Shown one piece after another: positions 8,159 to 17,020 of a DNA stretch of 64,000 bases; positions within the stretch are counted from its first letter, which is position 1; each line of letters starts with the position of its first letter. The position numbers and the translations under genes are program-made. The DNA comes from Pseudomonas sp. ACM7 (GTDB taxonomy: Bacteria > Pseudomonadota > Gammaproteobacteria > Pseudomonadales > Pseudomonadaceae). Location: assembly GCF_004136015.1 (NCBI RefSeq), contig NZ_CP024866.1, positions 5,828,923 to 5,892,922 of the forward strand. Direction: 5' to 3'. Under the pieces are notes generated by a model. It saw only the letters and a list, made by a program, of their open reading frames with translations, had not been told where the DNA came from and did not search any database.

Positions 8159-9196
8159 TCAGACCGGCGCGGCCTCCTCGATTTCAAGCGATTCATCGGC
8201 CCGATACTGACCGGGTGTCATGCCAAACCAGCGGCTACAGGCTTTGTTGAAGCTGCTGTGATCATGAAAACCAAGGAGATAGGCGACATGCTTCATGTTG
8301 AAGTGAGAATGACGCAGGTAAAAATCGGCCAGTTGCCGGCGCACCGCGTTCTGCACATCCTTGAATTGCGTCCCTTCTTTTTCCAGCGCGCGTTGCAGCG
8401 TCCGCTTGCTGATGTTCAATGCCGCCGCGATCGACTCCATGTCGCACTGTCCATGGCCCTGACTCAAGCGCTCGGTAAGCAGCGCGCGAATCCTGCCGAC
8501 GATGCAAAAACCAAACAGCAGGTCCAGTTGCGCCTCGGCAAAACTGTCATGCAGCACTGCCAACGCTTCGTTGGCCATGCTCAACGGACGGAGCAGCTCC
8601 TGCCCGTCAAACAAAATGCTGTCGTAAGCCGCGTCGAAACGCAGGTCGCAGCCAAACAAACGTCGATGCTCGGTGGTGTCTTCAGGTTCGGGATAGCTGA
8701 ACTCCACGCTCAAGGGTTGCGGTGAGTTGCCGCCCGCCAGCTTACGGCAGAAGCCCAGCAATGAAGCCAGCGCTGCATCGGTGTATTGGCGAGGTTTGAC
8801 CGAGCCTTTTTGTTGATGATCGAGGCCGGAAAGTCGGTAATTCTGCTGTTCCGATGTAAAGAAAAGACTGAATCCAGTGCCGATCAACGGACTGAAACGG
8901 ACCAGTCTTTCAAGGGCTTTTTTCAGATTCAGGCTGGACATCATGGTGTAGCCGACGATCTGAAAGCTGCCGGGGTGGAAACTTCCATAGGCCCTCAAGC
9001 CAATGTGCGGATCACCCGAGGCCTGAGCGGCCAGATCCCATAGTCGATAGATAGCCCTTCGCTCGCAAAACGCTCCTGGTTTGTTCGCGAGCTTCATGTC
9101 TAGTTCAGCCTCCTGACACAGACTGGCAACATCCAGTCCTTGAGCTAAGAGCGTATTTACCAGCACGCTGGCATAGCCTGAACTCATTCTATACAT
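8159..9196 (-). CDS. phbR: AraC-family transcriptional regulator of the PHB genes (PhbR-like)
   Basis: The 345-residue product has an N-terminal Arabinose_bd-type ligand domain (SGYASVLVNTLLAQGLD to about residue 210). A C-terminal AraC helix-turn-helix pair follows: MESIAAALNISKRTLQRALE and HVAYLLGFHDHSSFNKACSRWFGMTPGQYR. The gene is divergent from phbB with a 494-base intergenic region. Pseudomonas sp. 61-3 carries a phbRBAC cluster whose phbR encodes an AraC-type activator; order and orientation match here. The ligand is unknown. It converges with the DUF3141 gene with only 24 bases between the stop codons. Confidence 0.82.
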   Translation of the reverse strand: MYRMSSGYASVLVNTLLAQGLDVASLCQEAELDMKLANKPGAFCERRAIYRLWDLAAQASGDPHIGLRAYGSFHPGSFQIVGYTMMSSLNLKKALERLVRFSPLIGTGFSLFFTSEQQNYRLSGLDHQQKGSVKPRQYTDAALASLLGFCRKLAGGNSPQPLSVEFSYPEPEDTTEHRRLFGCDLRFDAAYDSILFDGQELLRPLSMANEALAVLHDSFAEAQLDLLFGFCIVGRIRALLTERLSQGHGQCDMESIAAALNISKRTLQRALEKEGTQFKDVQNAVRRQLADFYLRHSHFNMKHVAYLLGFHDHSSFNKACSRWFGMTPGQYRADESLEIEEAAPV

Positions 9197-9690
9197 GGCG
9201 TCCTCAATGACCTGTGGAACCGAACATCCTGTCCGGAGCCATGACTGATCTGCGATGAATCAAATACTAACGGGTGGTTCAGTTGCCAATATTGATCCCA
9301 GTATAGGTACTCCTGACTTTTAGCCACTATTTCAGGGCATTCGTCTCACCCTGTAGCAGCTGCCGAGCCCGCGAGGCTGCGTTCGAGCCGGGGTCGCGCT
9401 CGACCGAAGTCCTCGCAAATCCGGCGTACGCGGTTTGGCTGAAAGACCACGGTGTCCGGTTTTACGACTGCTTCGTCCGAACGCGGCCCGAGCCGAACGC
9501 AGCCTCGCAGGCTCGGCAGCTGCTACTCGAACGCTTCGAGGCGACGACAGCAGTGTCGAATAGTTCTATTTCATTTCGTGCATGGCACCGTTGGACACCA
9601 GACCGTCACCTCTCAACACTTCCGCACACCCCGTCTATGCCGAACAATCCCCCCATCTTGCAACGCAAAATACAAAAAGGAAGAGAGCAT
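9197..9690. other. phbR-phbB divergent intergenic region
   Basis: This 494-base region between divergent phbR and phbB is dominated by a REP doublet at 9353-9526. Just before phbB the sequence TTGCAACGCAAAA (9658-9670) partly resembles the candidate PhaR motif at 5353. An AAGGAAGAG ribosome site precedes phbB. No further gene is visible. Confidence 0.6.
9353..9526. repeat. REP doublet (REPIN), GTAGCAGCTG family
   Basis: Left arm 9353-9385 and right arm 9494-9526 are inverted copies matching at 32 of 33 bases, beginning GTAGCAGCTGCCGAGCC. The roughly 108-base centre carries a further inverted pair (CGAGCCGGGGTCGCGCTCG). It lies in the phbR-phbB control region and could affect transcription or mRNA structure. 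Confidence 0.9.
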
Positions 9691-10437
9691 ATGAAGTCGC
9701 TTGGTCGTATTGCGTTGGTCACGGGTGGTATGGGTGGGATTGGCACTGCGATAAGCCAACGCCTGTACAAGGAAGGATTCAAGGTCATCGTGGGCTGTAG
9801 CTCAGATTCCTCCCGCAAGAAAGAATGGATGGCGAGCCAACTGGAGGCGGGTTATCAATTCGAATGCATCTACGGCGACATCACCGATTGGGAATCAACG
9901 CGCAAAGCGTTCGAGATGGCTCGCGAGCAGTACGGCCCGATCGATGTATTGGTCAACAACGCCGGCATCACACGTGATGCTTCCTTTCGCAAACTGACGC
10001 CCGAAGACTGGAACGCGGTCATCGGCACTAACCTGAGCGGCCTGTTCAACACCACCAAACAGGTGATTGAAGGAATGTTGGCCAAGGGTTGGGGACGGGT
10101 CATCAACATCTCATCGATCAACGGTCAGCGCGGCCAGTTCGGCCAGACCAACTACAGCGCGGCCAAGGCCGGCATCCATGGTTTCACCATGGCCCTGGCC
10201 CGGGAAGTGTCCGGCAAGGGCGTGACCGTCAATACCGTCTCCCCAGGCTACATCCAGACCAGCATGACCGCGGCCATCCGCCCGGACATTCTCGACACCA
10301 TGATCGCGGCCACACCGGTCGGGCGCCTCGGCCAACCTGAAGAAATCGCTTCCATCGTGGCCTGGCTGGCTTCCGATGAATCAGCCTATAGCACCGGGGC
10401 CGACTTCTCGGTCAACGGCGGCATGAACATGCAGTAG
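9691..10437 (+). CDS. phbB: Acetoacetyl-CoA reductase (NADPH)
   Basis: The 248-residue short-chain dehydrogenase reduces acetoacetyl-CoA to (R)-3-hydroxybutyryl-CoA, the PHB monomer. Visible are the cofactor motif VTGGMGGIGTA near residue 8, NNAG at about 89-92 and the Ser-Tyr-Lys set in SSINGQRGQFGQTNYSAAKAG, with the PhaB-typical GQFGQTNY stretch. The C-terminus DFSVNGGMNMQ is characteristic of acetoacetyl-CoA reductases. The start at 9691 follows AAGGAAGAG at good spacing. It leads the phbB-phbA-phbC group and is divergent from the AraC regulator. Confidence 0.93.
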   Translation: MKSLGRIALVTGGMGGIGTAISQRLYKEGFKVIVGCSSDSSRKKEWMASQLEAGYQFECIYGDITDWESTRKAFEMAREQYGPIDVLVNNAGITRDASFRKLTPEDWNAVIGTNLSGLFNTTKQVIEGMLAKGWGRVINISSINGQRGQFGQTNYSAAKAGIHGFTMALAREVSGKGVTVNTVSPGYIQTSMTAAIRPDILDTMIAATPVGRLGQPEEIASIVAWLASDESAYSTGADFSVNGGMNMQ

Positions 10438-10494
10438 ACCTGTCAGGGCAAGGATGCCCTGCTTCCGCTCGACAAAATCTTAATGAGGTCACGC

Positions 10495-11673
10495 ATGAAC
10501 GAAGTCGTAATCGTTGCCGCTACTCGTACCGCCATTGGCAGTTTCCAAGGTGCCTTGTCCGCGATTCCAGCCACCGAACTGGGCGCGGCGGTCATTCGCC
10601 GTTTGCTGGAAGAGACCGGTCTGGACGGCTCGCAGATCGATGAAGTGATCCTCGGCCAGGTACTCACCGCAGGCTCGGGGCAAAACCCGGCACGCCAGAC
10701 GGCGATCAAGGCCGGCCTGCCCCATACCACCCCTGCCCTGACCCTGAACAAGGTCTGCGGCTCGGGCCTCAAGGCTGTCCAGCTGGCGGTCCAGGCCATC
10801 CGTTGCGGCGACGCCGAACTCATCATTGCCGGCGGTCAGGAAAACATGAGCCTGGCACCGTATGTGCTGCCCAAGGCCCGTACCGGTTTGCGTCTGGGTC
10901 ATGCGCAACTGCAAGACAGCGTGATTCAGGACGGTTTGTGGGATGCTTTCAACGACTACCACATGGGCATCACCGCCGAGAATCTGGCAGAGAAGTACAG
11001 CCTCAGTCGCGAAGACCAGGACGCTTTCGCCGCGGCCTCGCAACAGAAAGCCGCTGCTGCCATCGAAGCGGGTTACTTCAAGCGTGAAATCACCCCGATC
11101 CTGATCCCTCAGCGCAAAGGTGAGCCGCTGGTCTTCGACACCGATGAACAGCCGCGTCCGGACAGCACGCTGCAAGCGCTGGGCAACCTCAAACCCGCGT
11201 TCCAGAAAAACGGCAGCGTGACCGCCGGCAACTCCTCGACCCTCAACGATGGTGCCGCCGTGCTGTTGCTGGCCAGCGCCGCCAAGGCCAAGGCCCTCGG
11301 CTTGCCGGTTCTGGCACGCATCAAGGCTTACGCCAGCGCTGGCGTGGACCCGTCGATCATGGGCATCGGCCCGGTGCCGGCCACCCGCTTGGCATTGACC
11401 AAAGCCGGCTGGAGCCTGGACGACCTCGACCTGATCGAAGCCAATGAAGCGTTCGCCGCGCAATCACTGGCAGTCGGCAAGGAACTGGGTTGGGACACCA
11501 GCAAAGTCAACGTCAATGGCGGCGCGATTGCCCTGGGTCATCCGATCGGTGCATCGGGTGCGCGGATTCTGGTGTCGCTGTTGCATGAGCTGATTCGTCG
11601 CGACGGCAAAAAAGGCTTGGCTACGTTGTGCATCGGTGGCGGCCAGGGCGTCAGCCTGGTCATCGAGCGCTAG
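10495..11673 (+). CDS. phbA: Acetyl-CoA acetyltransferase (beta-ketothiolase)
   Basis: The 392-residue thiolase condenses two acetyl-CoA to acetoacetyl-CoA, the first PHB step. The nucleophile is Cys88 in [11 protein letters not shown]; the C-terminal motifs [10 protein letters not shown] and CIGGGQG supply the His and second Cys. Length matches biosynthetic thiolases. The start at 10495 ([15 protein letters not shown]) is preferred because GAGG lies 7-10 bases upstream, while the ATG at 10483 would overlap that site. It lies 57 bases after phbB in the same orientation and is followed by a strong terminator before phbC. Confidence 0.93.
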   Translation: MNEVVIVAATRTAIGSFQGALSAIPATELGAAVIRRLLEETGLDGSQIDEVILGQVLTAGSGQNPARQTAIKAGLPHTTPALTLNKVCGSGLKAVQLAVQAIRCGDAELIIAGGQENMSLAPYVLPKARTGLRLGHAQLQDSVIQDGLWDAFNDYHMGITAENLAEKYSLSREDQDAFAAASQQKAAAAIEAGYFKREITPILIPQRKGEPLVFDTDEQPRPDSTLQALGNLKPAFQKNGSVTAGNSSTLNDGAAVLLLASAAKAKALGLPVLARIKAYASAGVDPSIMGIGPVPATRLALTKAGWSLDDLDLIEANEAFAAQSLAVGKELGWDTSKVNVNGGAIALGHPIGASGARILVSLLHELIRRDGKKGLATLCIGGGQGVSLVIER

Positions 11674-11704
11674 AAACACAGGAGTGTTTGCTTAAGTTGC
11701 TGAC

Positions 11705-11736
11705 GCGGCGCCGAAGTCCGGCGCCGCGGTTTTTTT
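11705..11736 (+). terminator. Strong intrinsic terminator between phbA and phbC
   Basis: A perfect 9-bp all-GC stem (GCGGCGCCG / CGGCGCCGC) with a 5-base loop is followed by seven T at 11730-11736. It lies 31 bases after phbA and 34 bases before phbC, inside what would otherwise be one operon. Confidence 0.92.
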
Positions 11737-11769
11737 CTACCCGGTTTACGTAAGTGGGCAAGGAGTTCC

Positions 11770-13473
11770 ATGGACAACAACGCGCATACCTTCAACACCT
11801 TCTGGTCAGGCCAGGTTCCGTTCATTGCCTCCTTTGCAGTGCAACAATTACGTCTCTGGGTCAGTAGCAATCCGTGGTTTACCGGCCAGGAATACAACGA
11901 GTGGTTTGACCTGCCGCACGGCACCCTGGACAGCCTTCAATCGGATTACCAACAGCAATGGGGCGAACTCGGCCAGCAACTGCTGACCGGTCAGCCATTC
12001 AGCTTCGACGATCGACGTTTTTCCAGCGGCAACTGGAGCCAGCCACTGTTCGGCTCCCTCGCCGCCTTTTATCTGCTCAACGCAGGGTTTCTGCTGAAGC
12101 TGCTGGACACGTTAGCGATCCCGGACAAAAAACCGCGCCAACGCCTACTCTATCTGGTGGAACAAGCCATCGCCGCCGGGGCGCCGAGTAACTTTCTGGC
12201 CAGCAACCCCGATGCGCTGCAACGTGTCGTCGATACTCAGGGAAGCAGCCTCCTCACCGGCCTGTTGCACCTGGCCAGCGACCTGCAAGAAGGCAAGATG
12301 CGCCAGTGCGACGCCGGCGCCTTCAAAGTCGGTGTCGATCTCGCCAACACCCCCGGCGAAGTGGTGTTCGAGAACGAACTCTTCCAGCTCATCCAGTATT
12401 ACCCGCAAAGCGAAACCCAGTACCAGCGTCCGGTGTTTGTCGTGCCGCCGTCGATCAACAAGTACTACATTCTCGACCTGCGCCCGGACAACTCGATGGT
12501 TGGCCATTTGTTGAAACAAGGGCACCCGGTGTTTCTGATGTCGTGGCGCAACTTCGACCAGGAGCACGCTGGCACCACCTGGGATGACCTGATCGAAACC
12601 GGCATCATCAAAGGCCTGCAAGTGACCCGCGAAATTAGCGGCGAGCAGCGGCCCAATTGCGTCGGCTTCTGCATCGGCGGCACCTTGTTGAGTTCGGCGC
12701 TGGCGGTCCTGGCGGCGCGCGGCGACCGCGAGATTGGCAGCGTGAGCCTGTTGACCACCTTCCTCGACTACCTCGATACCGGCCCCATCGACATCTTCGT
12801 CGACGAACAATTGGTGGCCTACCGCGAGCGCACCATCGGCGGCCAAGATGGCCCCATCGGCCTGTTCAAGGGCGAGGACATGGGCAACACCTTCTCGCTG
12901 CTGCGCCCCAATGACTTGTGGTGGAACTACAACGTCGACAAATACCTCAAGGGCCAGAAACCGATCCCTCTTGACCTGCTGTTCTGGAACAACGACAGCA
13001 CCAACCTCCCGGGCCCGATGTATTGCTGGTATCTGCGCCACACCTATCTGCAGAACGACCTGAAATCCGGTGAGCTGGACTGTTGCGGGGTCAAGCTGGA
13101 CCTGCGCGCCATCAATGCTCCAGCGTACATCCTCGCCACCCATGACGATCACATCGTGCCGTGGAGAAGCGCTTACGCCAGCACCGAGTTGCTCTCCGGG
13201 ACCAAGCGTTTTGTGCTGGGCGCATCAGGGCATATCGCCGGGGTGATCAACCCGCCGGCAAAGGAAAAACGCCACTACTGGACCAACAACCGGGTCACCA
13301 AAAACCCGGAAACCTGGTTCAAGAACGCCCAGCAACATTCCGGTAGCTGGTGGAATGACTGGTTCGTCTGGCTGGCTGAACAGTCCGGCGAGCGCCAGCC
13401 CTCGGTGCTGCATACCGGTAACGCGCAATACCCGGCGATTGAGTCGGCGCCTGGGCGTTATGTGATGCAGTGA
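11770..13473 (+). CDS. phbC: Class I poly(3-hydroxyalkanoate) synthase
   Basis: The 567-residue synthase polymerises (R)-3-hydroxyacyl-CoA, here presumably 3-hydroxybutyryl-CoA from PhbB. The lipase-like box GFCIGGT places the nucleophile at Cys301; DDHIVPW gives Asp460 and SGHIAGVINPP gives His488. Spacings correspond to Cys319/Asp480/His508 of the Cupriavidus enzyme. The N-terminal region (about 1-170) is the PhaC_N domain. Length and motifs fit class I rather than the class II enzymes typical of Pseudomonas, which agrees with adjacent phbA and phbB. A terminator precedes the gene, so it may have its own promoter or depend on read-through. Confidence 0.93.
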   Translation: MDNNAHTFNTFWSGQVPFIASFAVQQLRLWVSSNPWFTGQEYNEWFDLPHGTLDSLQSDYQQQWGELGQQLLTGQPFSFDDRRFSSGNWSQPLFGSLAAFYLLNAGFLLKLLDTLAIPDKKPRQRLLYLVEQAIAAGAPSNFLASNPDALQRVVDTQGSSLLTGLLHLASDLQEGKMRQCDAGAFKVGVDLANTPGEVVFENELFQLIQYYPQSETQYQRPVFVVPPSINKYYILDLRPDNSMVGHLLKQGHPVFLMSWRNFDQEHAGTTWDDLIETGIIKGLQVTREISGEQRPNCVGFCIGGTLLSSALAVLAARGDREIGSVSLLTTFLDYLDTGPIDIFVDEQLVAYRERTIGGQDGPIGLFKGEDMGNTFSLLRPNDLWWNYNVDKYLKGQKPIPLDLLFWNNDSTNLPGPMYCWYLRHTYLQNDLKSGELDCCGVKLDLRAINAPAYILATHDDHIVPWRSAYASTELLSGTKRFVLGASGHIAGVINPPAKEKRHYWTNNRVTKNPETWFKNAQQHSGSWWNDWFVWLAEQSGERQPSVLHTGNAQYPAIESAPGRYVMQ

Positions 13474-13540
13474 TCGACAACCCTGCACGGCGAAAAACTC
13501 GGCTCTGTGGTAGTGCCATTTCAGCAACAACGCCTGTTTT

Positions 13541-13685
13541 GTAGCAGCTGTCGAGCCTGCTAGGCTGCGTCCGACTGCGAAGCAGTCGTAAACCCTGTGT
13601 ATGCGGTGCGTCTGACGCACCGCAATGTCTGACCTTGCGGCTGCTACGCAGCCGGACGCAGCCTCGCAAGCTCGACAGCTGCTAC
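13541..13685. repeat. REP doublet (REPIN), GTAGCAGCTG family
   Basis: Left arm 13541-13573 and right arm 13653-13685 are inverted copies matching at 31 of 33 bases (GTAGCAGCTGTCGAGC...). An inner pair, GACTGCGAAGCAGTCG and GCGGCTGCTACGCAGCC, lies between them. It follows phbC and may help end that transcript. Confidence 0.9.
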
Positions 13686-13975
13686 AGCGCCGAACGGGGT
13701 GAAGCAGCATTCCGGCAAGCCCCCTCGCCACAGAGGATCGTGACTACTCAGATGGAACGCGCGATCTTGACTGTGTGGATTTGGCGCTAGCGCGGGTCCC
13801 ACAAGTGGTGTCGAAAATCAAAAAATAGAGGATTTGTCCCACAAGTTTTTCGGGTTGGCCGTCGGACGCGCGACGTTTAACGTGGTGGCTCAAGTCAGGC
13901 AAGAGAGAGAGCGTCTGGCGCCCGGCAGGCTTGGTCAAACTCAATTGCGCAGGTTGCGACAGTTGGCGCTATGAT

Positions 13976-13991
13976 TACGTCAAATGTCGTA
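13976..13991. promoter_or_regulatory. Operator-like palindrome ahead of the Xre-RES pair
   Basis: TACGTCA-AA-TGTCGTA is an inverted repeat with one mismatch, immediately after a possible -10 box TATGAT (13970-13975) and just before the ribosome site GGAGG (13993-13997). Antitoxins of this class repress their own operon, so this is a plausible binding site; no binding is shown. Confidence 0.45.
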
Positions 13992-14005
13992 TGGAGGTAA
14001 TCGGT

Positions 14006-14515
14006 ATGCCCGCCGCGAATCAAGCAGACAAGCCTGCCGTCAAATCCACAGGAAAAGCAGTCGTAGCGACGGAGACAAAAAGTGTCACGCGAAAGCCGAC
14101 TGAGGTGCTGTTACATGGCCGCGAAGGTGATACGCGCATGTTGATCATCCGATACACAAAGGAAGGCTTTGACCTGAGCGACGTCAGGGACATGCTTTCT
14201 ATATCCGATCTTTACATGGCGCACGGCCTTGTTCAGCGCATTACAGGGAAGTCCCTCAGGACTGTCCAGCGCTTGGCGAAGGAGACCAAACCAGTGCGGC
14301 TAAACCAGCAACAAAGTACAGTCGCCTTCCAGTATGCGCAGGCCCTGGAGCACGCCATCAACGTGTTTGGCAATCAGCAGTTGGCTGAGGATTGGTTGAA
14401 GAAACCCTGCAAATACCTGGACGGAAATATCCCGCTGGAGCTGATCGACAACTCGCTTGGCTTCCAGGTAGTCGAGGACTATTTGACCCGGATTGAACAC
14501 GGGGTTTATCAATGA
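14006..14515 (+). CDS. Xre/MbcA/ParS-type antitoxin (DUF2384) of a RES toxin pair
   Basis: The 169-residue product has an Ala/Lys/Thr-rich flexible N-terminus (about 1-35) and a helical DNA-binding core with SDLYMAHGLVQRITGKSLRTVQRLAK. The C-terminal toxin-binding antitoxin domain contains ALEHAINVFGNQQLAEDWLKKPCKYLDGNIPLELI, the signature of the ParS/DUF2384 family. It should neutralise the downstream RES toxin and repress the operon. The start at 14006 is chosen from GGAGG at 13993-13997; an in-frame ATG at 13991 overlaps that site. Its stop overlaps the toxin start by four bases (ATGA), the usual antitoxin-first arrangement. Confidence 0.87.
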   Translation: MPAANQADKPAVKSTGKAVVATETKSVTRKPTEVLLHGREGDTRMLIIRYTKEGFDLSDVRDMLSISDLYMAHGLVQRITGKSLRTVQRLAKETKPVRLNQQQSTVAFQYAQALEHAINVFGNQQLAEDWLKKPCKYLDGNIPLELIDNSLGFQVVEDYLTRIEHGVYQ

Positions 14516-15000
14516 ATCCTCTGCCCTGGGATGGGAAGTGGCACGCTTGGCGCCTTGACCGCGAGGTCTTCAAGGACACGTGGGACAGTGGCATTGGTGC
14601 GCAGCAATCCGGTGGTCGTTGGAACCCTCCCGGCCGCCGGGTTATTTACGCTTCGGCCGACCCGTCCACTGCCATTCTGGAAGTCGCAGCCCACGCAGGC
14701 TTCGATACGCTGGATATGGTGCCTCACGTGTTGACGTGCTTCGAAGTGCTGGATTCGAATTTCATCAAGGTTGTTCAGCCCGATGATGTGCCGAACCCAA
14801 ATTGGCTCATCCCGTCTCAACTCTCGCCCAATCAGCAGCTGTTTGCTGATGAGCTACTGGCCAAGCATCCCTTTCTGCTCATCCCGTCTGCGGTTACCCG
14901 TCATTCGTGGAATCTATTGGTGAGCTGCGACTTGGCCGCGGATCAATTCAAACTTGTTTCTCAGGAACGCTTTGGGCTGGATACCCGGTTGCTCAAGTGA
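14512..15000 (+). CDS. RES-domain toxin (NAD+-consuming)
   Basis: The 162-residue product is a RES-domain protein, with the conserved Arg near the start (WRLDR, Arg14), GGRWNPPGRRVIYASADPS, the Glu in TAILEVAAH and the Ser in TRHSWNLLVSCD that give the family its name. Characterised RES toxins degrade NAD+, by phosphorolysis in mycobacterial MbcT, and stop growth. It is translationally coupled to the antitoxin by an ATGA overlap. It ends 10 bases before the tRNA-Sec gene, which lies on the opposite strand. Full length with intact motifs suggests an active toxin. Confidence 0.88.
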   Translation: MNPLPWDGKWHAWRLDREVFKDTWDSGIGAQQSGGRWNPPGRRVIYASADPSTAILEVAAHAGFDTLDMVPHVLTCFEVLDSNFIKVVQPDDVPNPNWLIPSQLSPNQQLFADELLAKHPFLLIPSAVTRHSWNLLVSCDLAADQFKLVSQERFGLDTRLLK

Positions 15001-15010
15001 AAGGAAAAAT

Positions 15011-15106
15011 TGGCGGAAGGCAGCCGGAGTCGAACCTGCCCGGGAACGGATGCCGTCCCCAACCGGGTTTGAAGCCCGGCCGCGCCACCGGGCGCGATTG
15101 CCTTCC
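15011..15106 (-). tRNA. selC: tRNA-Sec (anticodon UCA)
   Basis: On the minus strand a 96-base sequence starts GGAAGGCAATCGCGCCC and ends GGCTGCCTTCCGCCA, with encoded CCA at 15013-15011. The acceptor stem is closed by GGAAGGCA and TGCCTTCC, and the anticodon TCA sits in the loop CTTCAAA, complementary to plus bases 15070-15072. The long extra arm (GGGGACGGCATCCGTTCCC) and overall length are specific to selenocysteine tRNA. It lies next to selB and selA and a UGA-containing formate dehydrogenase gene. Confidence 0.97.
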
Positions 15107-15112
15107 TTGAAG

Positions 15113-17020
15113 TCAGTGGTCGGTGCCTTGGGCCAAGGCATTGTCGAGGCGGATATGGCGCTTGTCGCCAAACCGTCGCGTCAGGCCGATCCGGTCGAAG
15201 TATTCGAGAATCTGGATGCTGCGCTTGCGACCCAGGCCCACTGCATCACGAAACGCCGTGACCTGAATCACCGGGTTTTGCGCGGCCAGTTGCACAAGCA
15301 TAGCCGCCAATCGGCGGATCATCGTATCGGTGTAGAACAGGTCACGGACGACTTGATGCACTAATCCCAACCTCGCCATTTTGCACAGCAGCAAGCGCAC
15401 GGCCGCCTCGTCATGGTCAAGGTCACGCACCCACAGCGGATCAAAACCAGCCTGTTCGAACAACGGTTGCAAGTGTTGCCACAGGGCTTCGTCGTCTTCG
15501 CTCAAACGCACCTGATGATCGGGTAAATGCAGCCATGGCCCGCTGGCGGCAATGGCCCCGCTGGCGAGTAACTCGTCGAGCAGGCTGATGAACGTCGGAC
15601 GGTCCAGCGCTGTGCCGGTGAACCGCCGCAGGCGATCCCGGTCCGGGCCCATTTGATCCGGTTCCAGTTGATGAAAGCGTGCGAGGTGTTCCAGCAATGG
15701 TGCTTTCAGTGCTTCCCAGCGGACAGCACTGAACAGTAATGGACCTTGGCGGGTGTCGATCAGGCGCACGTCATCGGGCAAAAACCACGTGTTGCGGGGG
15801 CGGTTGAACTGACGCTCCAGACGCTGCGGATCGAGCCCGGTATCGCTGTTGGCCAATAACGCCGGCAGGCTGTCTTCCAACTGATTGCATGTGGCGAGGG
15901 CGTGTAGCTGCGCCAGCCGCTCGGGGCTTCGGCGTTGTCGGGTCGGTGCAAACGGGTCGAGCACCCGCGCGCCGCCGAGGGTGCGTTGGGCGCTCTGGTC
16001 ACGCAGGATCAACGGATCGCCCTTCACCGCCTGCACCGGCGCATTCAGCAGCAGTTGCGCAAACATCCGTTCACCCGGCGCCAGGCGGGCGCCTTCCAGC
16101 AACGCCACCCGCCCGGTCACATCCTGAGTCCCCATGTGAACGTGCACAGGTTGGAAGTGCTCGAAGGCTTTCGGTTCGCTGGCTAACAATTGCAGGTCGA
16201 CATCCACTCGCTGGGTCGGCGCGTACAGCCACTCGGCCAGCAACCAGTGACCGCGATGAATCTGCTCCAGGGCCAAGCGTTCGGCACTCAGGTTCAACGC
16301 GACTCGCTGTCCGGCCATTGCGACTTCGGCGGCCCGGTTCTGTGCATGCAGGCCGCGCACACGCACGGGTTTGCCCTGCGGGCCGAGCATCAGCGTATCG
16401 CCCACTGCTACCACGCCAGACAACGCAGTGCCGGTCACCACGATACCGACGCCGGCCACGCTGAAGGCACGATCGATCGCCAGGCGAAAACCACCGGTGG
16501 TACTGCGTTGAACGACTTCACGCTGCGCCTTGAGCAAGGCTTGTCGCAGGGTCTCGATGCCCTCCCCGGTCACACTCGACAGCGCAATCAGCGGCGCGTT
16601 GGCATAAGGCCCCGGTGCCAGTAATGTCTGGATCTGATCGCGAACGGCTTGCACTCTGGACGGTTCGACGCGGTCGCATTTGCTGATCGCAACCATTGCC
16701 CGAGGGATGCCCAGCAGTTCAACGATGGCCAGGTGTTCGCGGGTTTGCGGCATGACGCCGTCGTCGGCCGCGACCACCAGCAACACCAGATCAATGCCCT
16801 GAGCCCCCGCCAACATGTTGTGGGTGAAACGCTCATGACCGGGCACATCGATAAAACCGGTCAGGGGCGCTTGCGGTTCCAGCGCCGCGTAAAGGTAGCC
16901 GAGGTCGATGGTCATGCCGCGTTCACGTTCTTCCCGGCGACGGTCGCCGGCCTGACCGGTCAGGGCCTGGAGCAAGGCGGTCTTGCCGTGGTCGATGTGC
17001 CCTGCGGTGCCGACGATCAC
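15113..17020 (-). CDS. selB: Selenocysteine-specific elongation factor SelB
   Basis: SelB carries Sec-tRNA-Sec to the ribosome at UGA codons marked by a SECIS hairpin. The N-terminus is an EF-Tu-like GTPase: [13 protein letters not shown] (G1), DVPGHERF (G3) and SKCDR (G4); translation-factor beta-barrels and C-terminal winged helices that bind SECIS RNA follow. The start is taken as GTG at 17020, giving [14 protein letters not shown] and 635 residues. It overlaps the selA stop by four bases (GTGA), which argues for coupled translation and against an upstream start at 17059. It ends 6 bases from the tRNA-Sec gene. Confidence 0.95.
   Translation of the reverse strand: MIVGTAGHIDHGKTALLQALTGQAGDRRREERERGMTIDLGYLYAALEPQAPLTGFIDVPGHERFTHNMLAGAQGIDLVLLVVAADDGVMPQTREHLAIVELLGIPRAMVAISKCDRVEPSRVQAVRDQIQTLLAPGPYANAPLIALSSVTGEGIETLRQALLKAQREVVQRSTTGGFRLAIDRAFSVAGVGIVVTGTALSGVVAVGDTLMLGPQGKPVRVRGLHAQNRAAEVAMAGQRVALNLSAERLALEQIHRGHWLLAEWLYAPTQRVDVDLQLLASEPKAFEHFQPVHVHMGTQDVTGRVALLEGARLAPGERMFAQLLLNAPVQAVKGDPLILRDQSAQRTLGGARVLDPFAPTRQRRSPERLAQLHALATCNQLEDSLPALLANSDTGLDPQRLERQFNRPRNTWFLPDDVRLIDTRQGPLLFSAVRWEALKAPLLEHLARFHQLEPDQMGPDRDRLRRFTGTALDRPTFISLLDELLASGAIAASGPWLHLPDHQVRLSEDDEALWQHLQPLFEQAGFDPLWVRDLDHDEAAVRLLLCKMARLGLVHQVVRDLFYTDTMIRRLAAMLVQLAAQNPVIQVTAFRDAVGLGRKRSIQILEYFDRIGLTRRFGDKRHIRLDNALAQGTDH

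Larger units (their letters stand above)
13474..14005. other. Intergenic region after phbC with REPIN and toxin-antitoxin promoter
   Basis: This 532-base stretch holds a REP doublet (13541-13685), about 290 bases in which I recognise nothing, and the promoter/operator of the following toxin-antitoxin pair near 13954-13991. No convincing gene is present; a short minus-strand frame at 13744-13944 has no recognisable features. Confidence 0.6.

Noticed and set aside
13744..13944. Small minus-strand frame upstream of the toxin-antitoxin pair
   Set aside because: No ribosome site or family features; the region reads as non-coding.
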